Assembly (NCBI GenBank): GCA_017871115.1
Contig: JAFCIZ010000007.1
Span: 2,604,001 to 2,668,000, forward strand
Direction: 5' to 3'
DNA length: 64,000 nucleotides
Source: Cunninghamella blakesleeana
Taxonomy: Eukaryota > Mucoromycota > Mucoromycetes > Mucorales > Cunninghamellaceae
The position numbers and the translations under genes are program-made. Below, in pieces: positions 1 to 28,229 of this stretch. The notes below the pieces were generated by a model. That model ran no database searches. It saw only the letters and a list, made by a program, of their open reading frames with translations, and was not told the DNA's origin. How positions within the stretch are numbered: the stretch's first letter is position 1; every line of letters begins with the position of its first letter.

Positions 1-91
1 GTTATAATTTATTTCTTTTACCATAGATTTATTATTTTAACATGTATATAAGTATTATCTAAATTTCATTTCCCTTATTTCTTTTTAAAAG

Positions 92-1592
<1,501 letters not shown>

Positions 1593-1974
1593 AGCAAGTA
1601 TTAAAAAAAAAGATAGGCTGTAATATACATACTATTTTTTTATCTTATTTCTAATATATCAATACATAAATATTAATATTTATATAAATACTATTATTAT
1701 TGTTGTCATTTATCCATTATACGTTGTTACTTTTTATTTATTAGTTTTTATTATAGCTATTTATATATACTTAAATGATTGGATTTTTAATAAAAGAAAA
1801 ACAAGTTATTGTCTTTTAATAGTTTTAATAATAGATACAATGATAGTAATAGAAAAATATAAAAAAAGTAATGGTGATAAAATGTAGCGTACATTTAACT
1901 AAAATGATTATATATGTGTGTTGAAAGAAGTGTTTTTCTCTAAAAAGGGTGGAATAAGTTGAAGAATGATTTTT
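1593..1974. other. Convergent 3' flank, bZIP / KSH1
   Basis: This is AT-rich sequence between two stop codons facing each other. It contains several AATAAA-like strings on both strands (for example near 1788) suited to polyadenylation. No coding potential was seen. Confidence 0.6.
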
Positions 1975-2398
1975 TTATGAAAACATGATACTAATAGCCA
2001 TGAGAATACAAGCAAGTGACACGTATGGACTTAATCTTTCCCCTATTCTAGCTGCTTTCCAAAATAACCCTAATACTCTAAAGTAACATAAAATAAAAGC
2101 AATTAATAATTGAATACTTCTCTTAATTTTTGACCATTGCTATTTTATTTTATTTATTTTAATTTATTTCTATTCACTTTACCCAGTTTTATTACGATCT
2201 ACTAAAGAAGGAGCTTGTGCACGAACATAAGTACAAGTACATATAAGCAATAAAATGACTAAGAGTAATGATTGAAAATTAAATATAGCAGACTATATAA
2301 ATTATAACAATAATATATTTATATAGTTTAGTATCTCTTTATTGCCAAGAGTTTTTTTTTATTTTTATTAACTTTATTATATTGTTAGTTTTTACCAT
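1975..2398 (-). CDS. KSH1: Kish/TMEM167 family secretory-pathway membrane protein (71 aa)
   Basis: Three exons, 2398-2396, 2292-2183 and 2077-1975, give 216 nt. The protein contains [28 protein letters not shown] and [16 protein letters not shown], which align end to end with the Kish proteins (about 72 aa, two membrane segments). Kish proteins are Golgi-localised and needed early in secretion in yeast and animals. Exon 1 contributes only the ATG: GTAAAA follows directly, and the second exon opens with TCT GCT after TATAG, giving the expected M-S-A-I start. The intron phases are 0 and 2. The gene is too small and too split to show as a long open frame. It is divergent from EDE1 across 216 bp. 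Confidence 0.93.
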
Positions 2399-2614
2399 GA
2401 TGGGAATATATATATATAAAAAAAAGTAGAAAGGAAGAAGAGAAGGGAAAAAATTGCTTCGCCTAAAAAATATAATTTTAATACCCGCAATTTTTTTCTA
2501 TATATAATAGAATTTTTCCATTCTTTTTTTTTCCTTTTTCTTTCTTTTTACTTTTTTCCTTTTCTTTGTAGTATAAATTTATTCTTTGTCTTTTTACATC
2601 ATAAATAAAATAAC
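2399..2614. promoter_or_regulatory. Shared KSH1-EDE1 bidirectional promoter region
   Basis: Only 216 bp separate the two start codons. The stretch contains long pyrimidine tracts before EDE1 and two short GC-richer islands (GCTTCGCC near 2457 and ACCCGC near 2483) in otherwise AT-rich DNA, which are candidate factor sites. The function is inferred from position. Confidence 0.55.
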
Positions 2615-5600
2615 ATGAATCCCTCAGGTATTATTAACATTGATAGCGATAATGATATAGATAGAAAGAATAAAAAAATATATTCTTTATAAATGTATTG
2701 GCACTTAATTTTATTTTTATTCTATCTATATTTTTATAGTGCAATGGGAACAAGACTTGGCTGCAAAAGATCATGAATATTATCAACAGCTATATCAGTA
2801 TGAAGGTGAAGGAAAATCTAAGCAAGATATCGAATTATTTTTATTAAAAGCCAAACAAATTCCAAGACAGCAATTAAACCAAGTAAGTTTATTTTTTTTT
2901 ATACCAAGAGAAAAAAAGAAAGTTATATATATATATATATATTTTGCTTAACAATAAAAATGAACAAAGCCAAATATGGAAGTAATCATAATGTTTTGTT
3001 TATTTATATAGATTATAGGTGCTGCATATCAAAGTAATGGTTCTAATTTGGATAATAAAAAATCATTTTTTATGGCTCTCAAACTAATAGCCTGTGCTCA
3101 ATCTAATCAAAGTCCTTCTACACCCATTTTGTCTACCGGTATGTAAAAAAAGTTGTATATGTAAAATTAATATGTTTATAGGAAAAAAATAAAACTTATT
3201 TTTAGGAATTTTAACCGTTTTATCTCTATTTGGCTTTTCTACATTCCTTTTGTATTACCTTATTTTTTATATATATAGATACGCCTTTACCTTCTTTTGA
3301 TGATTATGATTTTATTTCAACAAAGGATCGACAAAAATATATTCGGATTTTTCATGCAGCAGGTCCTTCAAATGGTTATCTTAGTGGTCAAGATGCTATG
3401 AAGATATTAATGCGTTCAAAATTACCTGTTGGTCTACTTAGTCAAATATGGTAATTACAGTAATATGTATATACAATTGGTGATTATAATAATAATAATA
3501 AATATAATTCCTATCTTCAATTCGATATATATATATATACATTTATTCATCTAGGAACTTATCTGATATTCGTGAAGAAGGTAAACTAGATGTCCATGGA
3601 TTTATAATTGCTATGCATTATGTTGCAAAATGTATGAATGGCAATACTACATTACCTGAAACAAAAGTACCACGTTCAATTTTATTATCAGCATTTGCAG
3701 ATAATCCTCAATTATTATCATCATTAAATATTAGTCAATCAACTACAGAAATAAATGATAATAGCACTAATATTGCTACTACTTCAGTGGAATCACCTGT
3801 TAAAAATAGTATTTCATCAGATGAAAATCAGTTATTTTCACCTATATATCCATCATCACCTTGGATTATTAATAATAACGAATATTCCACTTATGTTAAT
3901 GCATTTAAAAGTATTGATACTCAGAATCAGGGTTATATTGAAGGTAATTAACAAATAAATATAAAAATTAAAATAATAACCCTACTAATAATAATAATAA
4001 TAATAATAATATAATATGAATTAGGTGGCCAAGCTGTTGGTTTCTTTAATCATTCTGATCTTCCTCCTTCGGATTTAGCAAATATATGGGACTTAGCTGA
4101 TACTCAAAACAGTGGTAAATTAAATGTGGGTGAATTTGCTATTGCTATGCATCTTATCCGTCGTTTACGCGGTGGTTCTACTTTTTCATCTTTTCCTTCA
4201 TCTCTACACGATACTCTTTTATCACAAATCCATGGTAATATATTTTTATTATTAAAAGAAAAAGAGAAGAAATAAAAAGTAAATTCTAATCTTTATCACT
4301 CATATTAATAATTTTAATTTTTGTTTTTATATTATTGTTATTTTGATATAGCTAAACCAGAACAACTAAGCTCATCTATTGAAAGTCATGAATCATTAAA
4401 AGCTCGAACCATTGAATTACAAAACAACATCAACAAGGAACAATCAGTTATCACTGGGCTAAACAACGAGATACAAAAGAAAGATGATGTATTAAACACG
4501 CTTAGAGAAACGGTAAAAACATTAGAAGATACCTTACAGCAAACCATTAGTCAAAAAATAGAATTACAAAATTTATTGGGCTCAATGAAAAAATCCGAAA
4601 TGGAAAAACGTCATAAAATAGCAATTTTAGAAAAGGAATATAACAATAATCAGTCTGAAATCAAATCGTTAAAAGCAGTACATCAGCAGCAATTGGTCTT
4701 TTCTAGTGTTTCAGATAGACAACTAGAGGCTGCTCAACAACAAAGGGATCGATCAGTCGAAGATTTAGCACTTGCTCAAGATGGTCAATTTGATAAATTA
4801 TCAGGTAAAAAAATAGTGCTATTATTATTGTTATTTTAAAAAAACGAAATATATTAATATACTATTGTATATTTTTATTCACCTTTGTTTTATTACTATT
4901 ATTTATTTATTTATTTATTTTACAGATCCTTCGCCACCAGTAATTAAACAAAATATACCAAAGCCTCCACCTCCTTCTAGTAGACATCATCGTACTCCAA
5001 GTGTTAGAAATTCGTCCAATGCAACTTCCACTAGAAAACCACCTGCGCCACCTCCATCTAAAAAAAATAGAGCTTCAGTAGTTATGGCATCACCATCTTC
5101 CGTTGTATCAACTAATAATATACTTACAACTGATAAATCTATTAAAGAAGAAGAAAGTGAAAATAAAAATGAAAATGAAACATTTTCATCTTCAGCCATT
5201 GAAGCTAGCACTATTTCTGCTATTGCTTCTTCGAATGTAAATATGGATTCTGTTATTTCGTCAGCGGTAGCAGCTCAAAAAGAACAGCATTTTACCGAGC
5301 CACTTTCAGCAAACCAAGAAATTGTACCCTCCAGTCAATCAGAATCTGTACAATCTAACCCATCTATCTCAAATGTAATTGATTCTACTCAACAACACTC
5401 CGCACAGCCTGTTGATTCTGAGAGTGAAAAAGAAGATGAAGATGAAGACGATGAAGACGAAGATGACGAAGATGATACTTCTAGTGATACTTCCAGTGAA
5501 GCAGAAGCTCCCTCTCAATCTTCTGAAATAGTGGCTCCTGAAGCAGCAGCAGCAGCAGCAGCTGTAACACTTGGGGAAACTTCTCGTTCTACACCTATAA

Positions 5601-7726
5601 TCAATCAAAATAAAATAGAATCAAATAATATAGCCAAGACAAAAGAAAATGATGGCGATGTCGGTGATGATAAAAGTTTAAGAGCAGCACCATATGAAGC
5701 AATAACACAAGATTATGATGCGAACATGAAGGATATGACCAATGCCAAGAAGGGTTCAAGTCATGAAATAAAGAACGAAGCAAAGAAAGATGATCAAATA
5801 CAACAAGACATTGCCAAGGCTACTACTGAAGACATCACCAATAATAATGATAGCTCTATTGAAAATGATGCCAAGAATAATATCACTGATGATCATGTAG
5901 ATTCCATTGTGGATGAACAAAATAAAGATGCAATAATCATGGGTGGTAATGTAACTAAGGAACAACCCTTGTTAAACAAAGATGTTGATCAAGTAGAACA
6001 CTCTTCAGTTAATAGTGATGATGACGGTGATAATACTAACATACAACCTTCTATAACTCCTATAGAACAAGAAAAACAACGCGATGATGATAATAATAAA
6101 AAAACGAAAGATAAACAGATAGCAGATGGTGGAATTACTGTTTACAATATAAATGAAAAATCGCAATCCTCAGGGGATAGTAATAAAATATCATCTATCG
6201 AAGATAAATCTCCTGAATCTACAACCAGTACAAAAGGTGAAGATCATGATGATTTTGAAGTTTTAGAAAACACTTCTACTTCCTCTTCCTTCATGTCTGC
6301 AAGTATGGGAATGGATGATGATGCTATAGATGAATTTGATGCCGCCTTTGCTGAAACTCTCCCAGATGCTAAAGTAATTACTTCTAATAACAATACTAAT
6401 AATAATAATAATAATACACCAATTACAACTACAGCAACAGCTTTAGCTACAATGAATAATCAACAACCTTCTGAAAAAATAAATGAATCTTTTAGTGAAG
6501 ATAATTTTTATGACGAAGACGATTTTGATAAAGCGTTTGGTAATAAAGAATTAAAACCAGTATCTATCACAGCAGCAGCAGCTAGCCAAGAAAATAACAA
6601 TAATAAGGGTAAGGATAACATTGATAATCATTCCACTACTACAACCACACAAGATGAACCAATTCAAAAAAATGATCCATTCTGGGTAGATGAGTCATCC
6701 TCAGTTAAAAATGCATTTGAAGATAGTTTTACGTCAACACCATTACCATTGTCTTCGAATAATAATGAACATAAAACTGATTTGACATTTGGTGATGCTT
6801 TTACTACGACACCCAGTGGATTTAATGATACTTTTACTTCATCCAATGGTTTTGGTGATAGTTTTACTACAACAGTAACAACGCCAGCTCAACAACCTCA
6901 TAATTTTGAAAATAATGATACAACTATCAAAAACGTACATAACACCAATGAGGCAAATAATAATGAATTTTCAAGTACAAATGAGTTTTCTGAAATGTTA
7001 GATCAACATAAAGCATTTAATAGCCAATCGCCATTTAATAATCCTTTTGAAGAATTTGCTGAAAATAATAATAGTAATATGAATGAAATAACTAACCAAC
7101 AGCAACATCAACATCAACGTGATTCATCCATCAAAGAAGACAATGTTGGATATACTACTAATCATAATAACAAAGTTGTATCTAATGAAACAGTGGAAGA
7201 TCATACTAAACCAACTGAACCAACTACCGTCTCACCAATTACTACTTCATCTGTCGTACCTAACAATACTCAATCAACTGGCTCATCTACCTCTGTACCA
7301 CAACAACAACAACAATCAACAAAACGTTCTGAAGATGATCATTCTACTCCAACAGCGAAAGGAAAAAAAGGGAAATTCTCGCTCTCTTCCATGTTACCTA
7401 AACAAAAAGGGAAAAAATCAAAATCAAAATTGTCCAAAAAAGAAAAGGAAGCTGTATCAGCAAATAAAAATCATCATGATCCATCTACTGCCACTTTATC
7501 TTCCTTACATTCAAATAATAGCCGTCATACAAATGACTTTTTAGAAACTAGTTTACCTCAACTTACAGAACAAGAGGTAATGGCTAATTTACGTGAATTT
7601 GGAAATGATACAGAATCAGTTACTACTATTGTTAATATGGGTTTCACAGTGGATCAAGCAAAAGAAGCATTAAAACGATATGATTATGACGTTGAAAAAG
7701 CACTTAACTTTTTATTAGATCAATAG
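2615..7726 (+). CDS. EDE1: EDE1/Eps15-like endocytic scaffold with EH domains and UBA
   Basis: Eight exons (2615-2627, 2740-2882, 3012-3138, 3279-3450, 3555-3943, 4025-4234, 4352-4804, 4926-7726) encode 1,435 aa. The order is a degenerate EH domain (residues ~8-95), EH2 (~105-185, QIWNLSDIREEGKLD), EH3 (~255-345, NIWDLADTQNSGKLNVGEF, an EF-hand-like loop), a coiled coil (~365-490), and a proline patch. A very long acidic, Asn/Ser/Thr-rich disordered region follows, with DPFW, NPFEEF and repeated FGDAF/FNDTF/FGDSF motifs. A UBA domain occupies the last ~45 residues (NMGFTVDQAKEALKRYDYDV). By family knowledge, Ede1 is an early clathrin-site scaffold that binds NPF cargo adaptors and ubiquitin. 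A basic stretch of KGKKGK type lies just before the UBA. Its 3' end faces the BEACH gene 126 bp away. Confidence 0.92.
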
Positions 7727-7852
7727 TTATAAATATATATATTTATATTAACACTTATATTTATATTTATATTTTTTATAATTTATAATTTATAATTTAA
7801 TTGTAATAATAATAAAGGTATATATGGATTTTTTATTCTATCACTCTATATA

Positions 7853-22126
<14,274 letters not shown>

Positions 22127-22574
22127 CAATAAATATATGTTATATAAAGTGTAGAGAAAGTGAAAGAAAAGGTTTTTTTAAAGCCAAGCAAAAAAATGCC
22201 TATTTTTTAAGCCCCGTCCAAATCACCCCACTAAAAAAGGAAAATGGAAATTTTCGTTTCAAATTAAAATTTTTATGTCTATTCAATAAACCAATATTAT
22301 ACATAATAATAATAATAAATGAAATAAGTATATACGTGTATATTAGTTTATATATATATTTGTTAATTATTATAAAGAAAAAACTTATAAAAAATTCAGT
22401 GTATATATAAAATTAACGAATCTATTTCTGATCTACGAAATAGTTTTTAATATTTTTTTTAAGACAACCCGCACCATTGTACATTAATTAATTAAAAAAA
22501 AATACCAAGCTATTTATTTATCATTCTGATTTTTCACTTTTTTTTTATTTATATATAAAAGATAAAAATAAACT
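22127..22574. promoter_or_regulatory. Promoter side of the BEACH gene and 3' flank of YIF1
   Basis: This AT-rich gap contains no convincing ORF. A GC-rich block (TTTAAGCCCCG at 22206-22216, followed by a CACCCC-type string) lies ~80 bp upstream of the BEACH start codon and recurs upstream of YIF1. Confidence 0.45.
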
Positions 22575-23604
22575 TTAATTCACAAGGAAAAACATATATA
22601 TCATCTGTAGGGCGGCTATCATCAATAAAAACCACATTCTTCTTTTTCGTTGAGGATTCAAAGTTGAAGGACCGGCTGATGCATCAGGGAATATAATATA
22701 TCTCATTGATCGAAGCTATTAATATACATATAATTAAAATAGTACATAAAATAATAATAAATAATAAATAATTATATATATATATAATAAAAATAGAAAA
22801 AAATGAAACACCATTCACAATTAAAAAAATCATAATATCTTACCAAAAAGAAACCAACGCTTAAACCAGTGTATACAAATACTGACCAAAATACCCAGGT
22901 GGAAGCACCAACTAATTTAACACAATCTGTAACAATAATACCAACAAATTTATATCCATAATATGCTATTAAATCCATAATGGAGGCTTCAAATGGTATA
23001 TTCATAAAATAACATCCTAATCGAGTCAACATGATTTCAAAAAAAACAATAGCAACTGAGGTGGATCCTGCAACATACAACTTTTCAGGGTGAAATCTAT
23101 ATTATTAAAATAATTATGATAAATGATAAAAAGAATAAAGAAAAAAACGGTACACGTTAAAAATAACCCTCACTTTTTATTTTCTATTTAAACATACACG
23201 AATACCCTTACACATATACACACACATATATATCTGATAATAATAATAATAACTTACGATCCTTGTCTACCAGCCGCTAATCCGCACATTAATACGTAAG
23301 TAACTACAGCCATGACTAATATGTTGATTTAAAAATAAATAAATAAGTACAAACATTAAAGTAATTTTAAAAACGGAATCACCATATGGATATATTAGAG
23401 TATTAATAATAATAATATTAAATATTTACCAGGAATATAAAGATCAGGGGAATTAATATCTTCTCTTGGAGGTCTATATCCGTCCATTTGTCCAGTCTCT
23501 GTTCGTCTAATAGATCGTGTCCAGGGCTAATAATAATAATAGCAATAATAAAAATAATTAAAATAAAAAATTCATATTATGAATTTATTGTACCCATAAA
23601 AAAA

Positions 23605-23638
<34 letters not shown>

Positions 23639-24317
23639 TACTGAGTGCCGCCAAGGGAAAAGTAATAGCTTGAGTTTATTCAAAACATACATATTATCCA
23701 CGTTAAAATAATGTCTTAAAGCAGGCATATTCACCCAACGGTTGAACTGAAATAAAAATAAAAAAATAAAAAACATATATATTTATATAAGTTATTTAGG
23801 GTACTTTAAAAAAGAAGTTTATAATATATGTATATAAATATATATATATTTAGCTTTGATGAGCTAGTTTTATCTTAGTCTTTTTGTTTATCATTTTCTT
23901 TACATTTCTTTCCATATAAGCAGTTCCTTGAGCAACGGCACTACCAGCAAAGTGCATACCCATTTGAGTAGTAGGATCGTTCAAATTAAATTGAGAATAA
24001 AATGCATTATTATTTTCATTTTGATTAGGTATATATTGTTGTGAATTATAGCTTTGTTGATGCTGAGGAGGTGCATATTGTTGATGATATTGTTGGTGGT
24101 GTTGTGGATGATATTGCTGTTGATGATGTTGTTGATATTGTTGTTGCTGTTGCTGTTGTTGAGAAAGTCCAGGAGAAGGAGCATTATTAAAGTTTGGGAT
24201 TGGATGTTGAGGAACAGGATGTTGTAGCGGAGGTGGCGATTTTGAAGTCATTGTTGGTGACATATATTGATTATCGCCATTATAATATGAGTAGTTAGAA
24301 TTATTAGATGAATACAT
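22575..24317 (-). CDS. YIF1: YIF1-family Golgi membrane protein
   Basis: Six exons (24317-23904, 23746-23642, 23526-23430, 23315-23258, 23096-22844, 22715-22575) encode 355 aa. A cytosolic Gln/His/Pro-rich N terminus with poly-Q precedes the conserved block DPTTQMGMHFAGSAVAQG and NRWVNMPALRHYFNVDNMYV, then LLLFPWRH and an acidic-proline linker. Several hydrophobic membrane segments follow, and the protein ends FFLVN. This is the Yif1 family pattern. Yif1 pairs with Yip1 and binds Ypt/Rab GTPases in ER-Golgi vesicle transport. It is longer than yeast Yif1 (about 314 aa) owing to the Q-rich leader. The start was chosen as the only ATG before the conserved block without an intervening stop. Confidence 0.93.
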
Positions 24318-25075
24318 TATACTAATAATAATTTGATGATCTATAAGATTACACGATAATAATAATAAAAAAAAAGGAAGGAAAAGGAAAGAAAAGTATT
24401 AGGGCAAGAAAAAAAAAACTGGGAATTTAAACGTGTTAAAAAAATTATGGAATTTAAGCCCCGGCTATTTTTTTAAAAATAATTCAATTTCGTTTTTTGT
24501 ACCTTTTTTGTATTACTAGTATGCTTAACAATTATAACGAAAATAAAAATAAAAAATAAAAGGCAAAACACAGGAATTTTAAAATCTTATACTCTCGTTA
24601 AGTATGAACCTCAAGGTTCAACATGTATCTTAAGTCATAAAAGGCCCAGCCGTATTGGTAATTATAAAACTCAAAATCATACTACTATGCTTGAATAACA
24701 AAACAGTAGCGGCAGAAGTAGTTTAGAAAAATACCTGCTTTGAAAGAATTCTTAGATATTTTGGAAGATAGTAATATAATATGATGATTTTTGTTATTTT
24801 TGTTGTTAGAGAGAATAATTTGATAAAAGAAAACAGTGAACTATCTAGTTTGAGCTCTATTATCAGCAGCAAACCCACCAATTCTATATAATAATGTAGT
24901 TAACAGAGACGACAAGCATGGATGATAATGAAGGGTACATATATATAAGCACTCATCACTCGATTCAATGGTGTATAAATCATACTAACGAAATGGATAT
25001 ATATATATATATAAACAAAAACAAAAAAAAAAATGTAACCAGTTTATTGAGTACTTTAAAAAAATTAATAAAAAA
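24318..25075. other. Intergenic, YIF1 promoter and fumarase 3' flank
   Basis: No gene was recognised. The stretch holds a copy of the TTTAAGCCCCG motif (24453-24463, ~135 bp upstream of YIF1), a 7-bp-arm inverted repeat TGAACCTCAAGGTTCA (24605-24620), and at about 24690-24920 short codon-like segments broken by stops. Confidence 0.5.
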
Positions 25076-27168
25076 TTATGAAGGAGAAATCATTTTAGAA
25101 GGGTCAACCCATTCCTCAAACTGTTGATCATTTAAGAATCCTAAAGAGATAGCTGCTTCTTTTAAAGTAGTATTTTCTACATAGGCTTTTTTAGCACATT
25201 TAGCGGCTTTATCGTAACCAATATAAGGATTTAATGCTGTCACCAACATTAATGATTCTTTCATAATACTATTGATTTTTCCTTTATTAGCGTTAATACC
25301 CACCACGCAGTTCTTAGTAAATGATCTAGAAGCATCAGCTAAAAGTTGAACAGAATGAAGATAATTCTTGATTATGACAGGTTTAAAAACATTCAACTAA
25401 ATAATAGTATATATATACATACACATATATAATATTTAATATATTTAATTACTTTCATCAATAAAGCACTATTAATATGTTTATGCCGTTTTTTAATTTT
25501 ATGCGTATATATATAATGTTACCTCGAAGTGACCATTGGACCCGGCAATAGTAACAGCTGTATTATTTCCCATGACTTGAGCACATACCATTGTCAAGGC
25601 CTCACATTGGGTAGGATTGACTTTACCAGGCATAATAGATGACCCAGGTTCATTTTGAGGTAATTCAAGTTCACCTAAACCACATCTAAGTTATAATAAT
25701 AAAAATAAAAAATAAATAGTGTGTTTTTTTTTTAAAAAAAAAAAAAAAAAGAAAAGGAGCATTTCAGTATTACATTATATTTATTAATTATTATCGTTAT
25801 TAAAAAATTAATAATATAGTTGTACCTGGGCCCTGATCCTAAGAAGCGAATATCATTTGCAATCTTCATTAAAGAAACAGCAACAGTATTTAATTGACCA
25901 TGGGCTTCTACAAGAGCGTCGTGAGCAGCAAGAGCTTCAAACTATATATATATATATTAAATCAAATTACATTATTTTATTTTATTTTATTCTATTTTAT
26001 ATATATTTATATTTATATATATATATATATATATTGTTTTTTTTTTTTTTTACCTTATTAGTAGCAGTTTTAAATGGATATCCAGTAATTTCAGCAATTT
26101 TATCAGCAATTTTAACATCAAAACCTATTCTAGTATTTAATCCTGTACCAACAGCAGTACCCCCTTGCGCAAGGTTTAATAATCTTTCAAGTGATGATTG
26201 TACTCGTAGAATACCATAAGATAATTGTTGAGCATAACCAGAAAATTCTTGTCCAAGGGTTAAAGGTGTAGCATCTTGTAAATGAGTACGACCAATCTTG
26301 ATAATATCTTTGAATTCATCAGATTTGGCTTGGATAGCGTCACGTAATTCAGTGAGAGCTGGAATTAATGAATGATTTACTTGAACAACGGCAGCAATAT
26401 GCATAGCTGTTGGGAATGAATCGTTAGAAGATTGAGACATATTAACATGGTCATTAGGATGAACTGGTGTTTTAGATCCACGCTGACCTCCAAGTATTTC
26501 AATAGCACGGTTAGATATAACTTCATTTACATTCATATTCGTTTGGGTACCTAAAAAAAAAAATCAAGGAAGGAATAATAAACATAAGAATCTGTTGTAT
26601 AAAATTATTTTTTAATTTGTTTTATTATCTAAATAAAAATACTTTACCACTACCGGTTTGCCAAACAACAAGAGGAAAATGATCATCTAATTTACCATCA
26701 ATTACCTACAAACATATATTATTATTATTATTACACGCGAATACCCTTTTTTTTTCTTCCTCTTCTTATATTTCAATATCAAACATAAATAAAGTATAAT
26801 ACTTACCTCTTGTGCAGCTTGTACAATAGCTTCGCTTACTTGTTTATCTAAACCGTATTCAGTATTAACCAAAGCAGCAGCTTTTTTAAGAGTTGCAAAA
26901 GCTTTAATTAACGTGATAGGCATACGATCACCTACCCCACCAATTTCAAAGTTTTCTAAAGATCTAGGAAAATAAAAATAATAGATAGATGTATGAGTAT
27001 ATACCTTTGTTTATTCTTTGTTTATATTATAATAATAGCTATTCTTTTTAAAATAGAAATAAAATATATTTTATTTTACCTTTGAGTTTGGGCTCCCCAG
27101 TAAACATCATCTTTTACTTGAATATCACCGATACTATCACTTTCAATACGGTATTTTGTTTCAGTCAT
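25076..27168 (-). CDS. FUM1: Fumarate hydratase, class II
   Basis: Seven exons (27168-27080, 26963-26807, 26705-26648, 26550-26054, 25941-25826, 25685-25523, 25396-25076) encode 466 aa. It catalyses fumarate + water to malate (TCA cycle, and cytosolic fumarate clearance). The class II signature [11 protein letters not shown] is intact, as are [13 protein letters not shown], the substrate segment [13 protein letters not shown] and the catalytic-loop [10 protein letters not shown]. The protein starts [15 protein letters not shown], directly at the enzyme core, so no mitochondrial presequence is encoded by this start. Upstream sequence offers no in-frame ATG nearby. The C terminus is complete ([14 protein letters not shown]). 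Confidence 0.96.
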
Positions 27169-27355
27169 TGTAAATATTATTATTATTATTTGTTATGAAA
27201 ATAAAATAAAAATAAAAAATTGAAAAAGAGAAGGAAAAGAAAATAAATAAATACGCCCAATTTTTATTTTATTTAAAAAAAAGATTAAAGTTCCACCAAA
27301 TTTGCATTAAAATTTCCCACCCTGTGAATTTCAAAAAAAATTACCCAACCTATTT

Positions 27356-27969
27356 TTATTCTATTAATTTATTATTTTTTTTATGCCAGTCTATTAAAGA
27401 GACATCAGGATAATTATCAAAAACATGAGTGGACTCTTTAGGGACTGTAACCCAACTAGCCTTATCCTTGATTAAAATATTGTAGGAATCGGCATCTTCT
27501 ACTAAAGGTAATTCCGTATCTATACAACTAGCCAACGGATAAACGTTTTCTGCATAAGTTTTATCATAAGCATAAAGATGGCATCCACATTCTGAACAAA
27601 AATATCGTATGTTTCCGCTAAAAAAATTATATATTAAAAAAAAAAATTAAATGGTTATTATTAATTTATTTACTTACTCTTAAATATATAAAATGGTATT
27701 ATAAACTTTCACATTATTATAATTGTAATTATTTACCATAGTTCTTTAGTTTCGGGATCCCGTATAGCTCGATAGGTACTATTTTTTAAAAAAAGTTATT
27801 TTTATTAATATGTTTGTTACTCTCTATTATTTCTTTTTATCATTTTATTATGTCTTTACCGAAGGTGTCCTTCTCCATTTACTTTTAAAGTTTTGTACAG
27901 TCCCATGATATTAATATTATATCCAGCACCCGTTTTACGACATATAGAACTGTATATATAAAGAAAAAG

Positions 27970-28007
<38 letters not shown>

Positions 28008-28229
28008 TGATAAATAAAAGTTTTTATTCGACGCTTTTTACTCTTTGTACATTCTTATTATTATTATTATTACCAATAACATCTCATAAACTATAAGAAA
28101 ATAAGAAAATTGAATACACATTAATAAATATGAATATAAAGTACTTGATAAAATACTTACTGGGGAAGGTGTTTGTGACATAACAGTAAAAGTGACTTTT
28201 TTACAGTGGCAAGAACCGTGTAGCTCCAT
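27356..28229 (-). CDS. GFA-family (CENP-V/GFA) zinc-binding protein
   Basis: Five exons (28229-28161, 28090-28074, 27949-27860, 27778-27737, 27617-27356) encode 159 aa, including a 17-nt micro-exon. The GFA fold cysteines are present in order: C7-x-C9 (GSCHCKK), then CYCSICRKTGAG (C27, C29, C32), then CSECGCHLYAYD (C80, C83, C85). The family is named for glutathione-dependent formaldehyde-activating enzyme, but most members have unknown substrates, so no specific reaction can be claimed. The C terminus (SLIDWHKK and a short basic tail) resembles other fungal GFA proteins. Confidence 0.88.
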
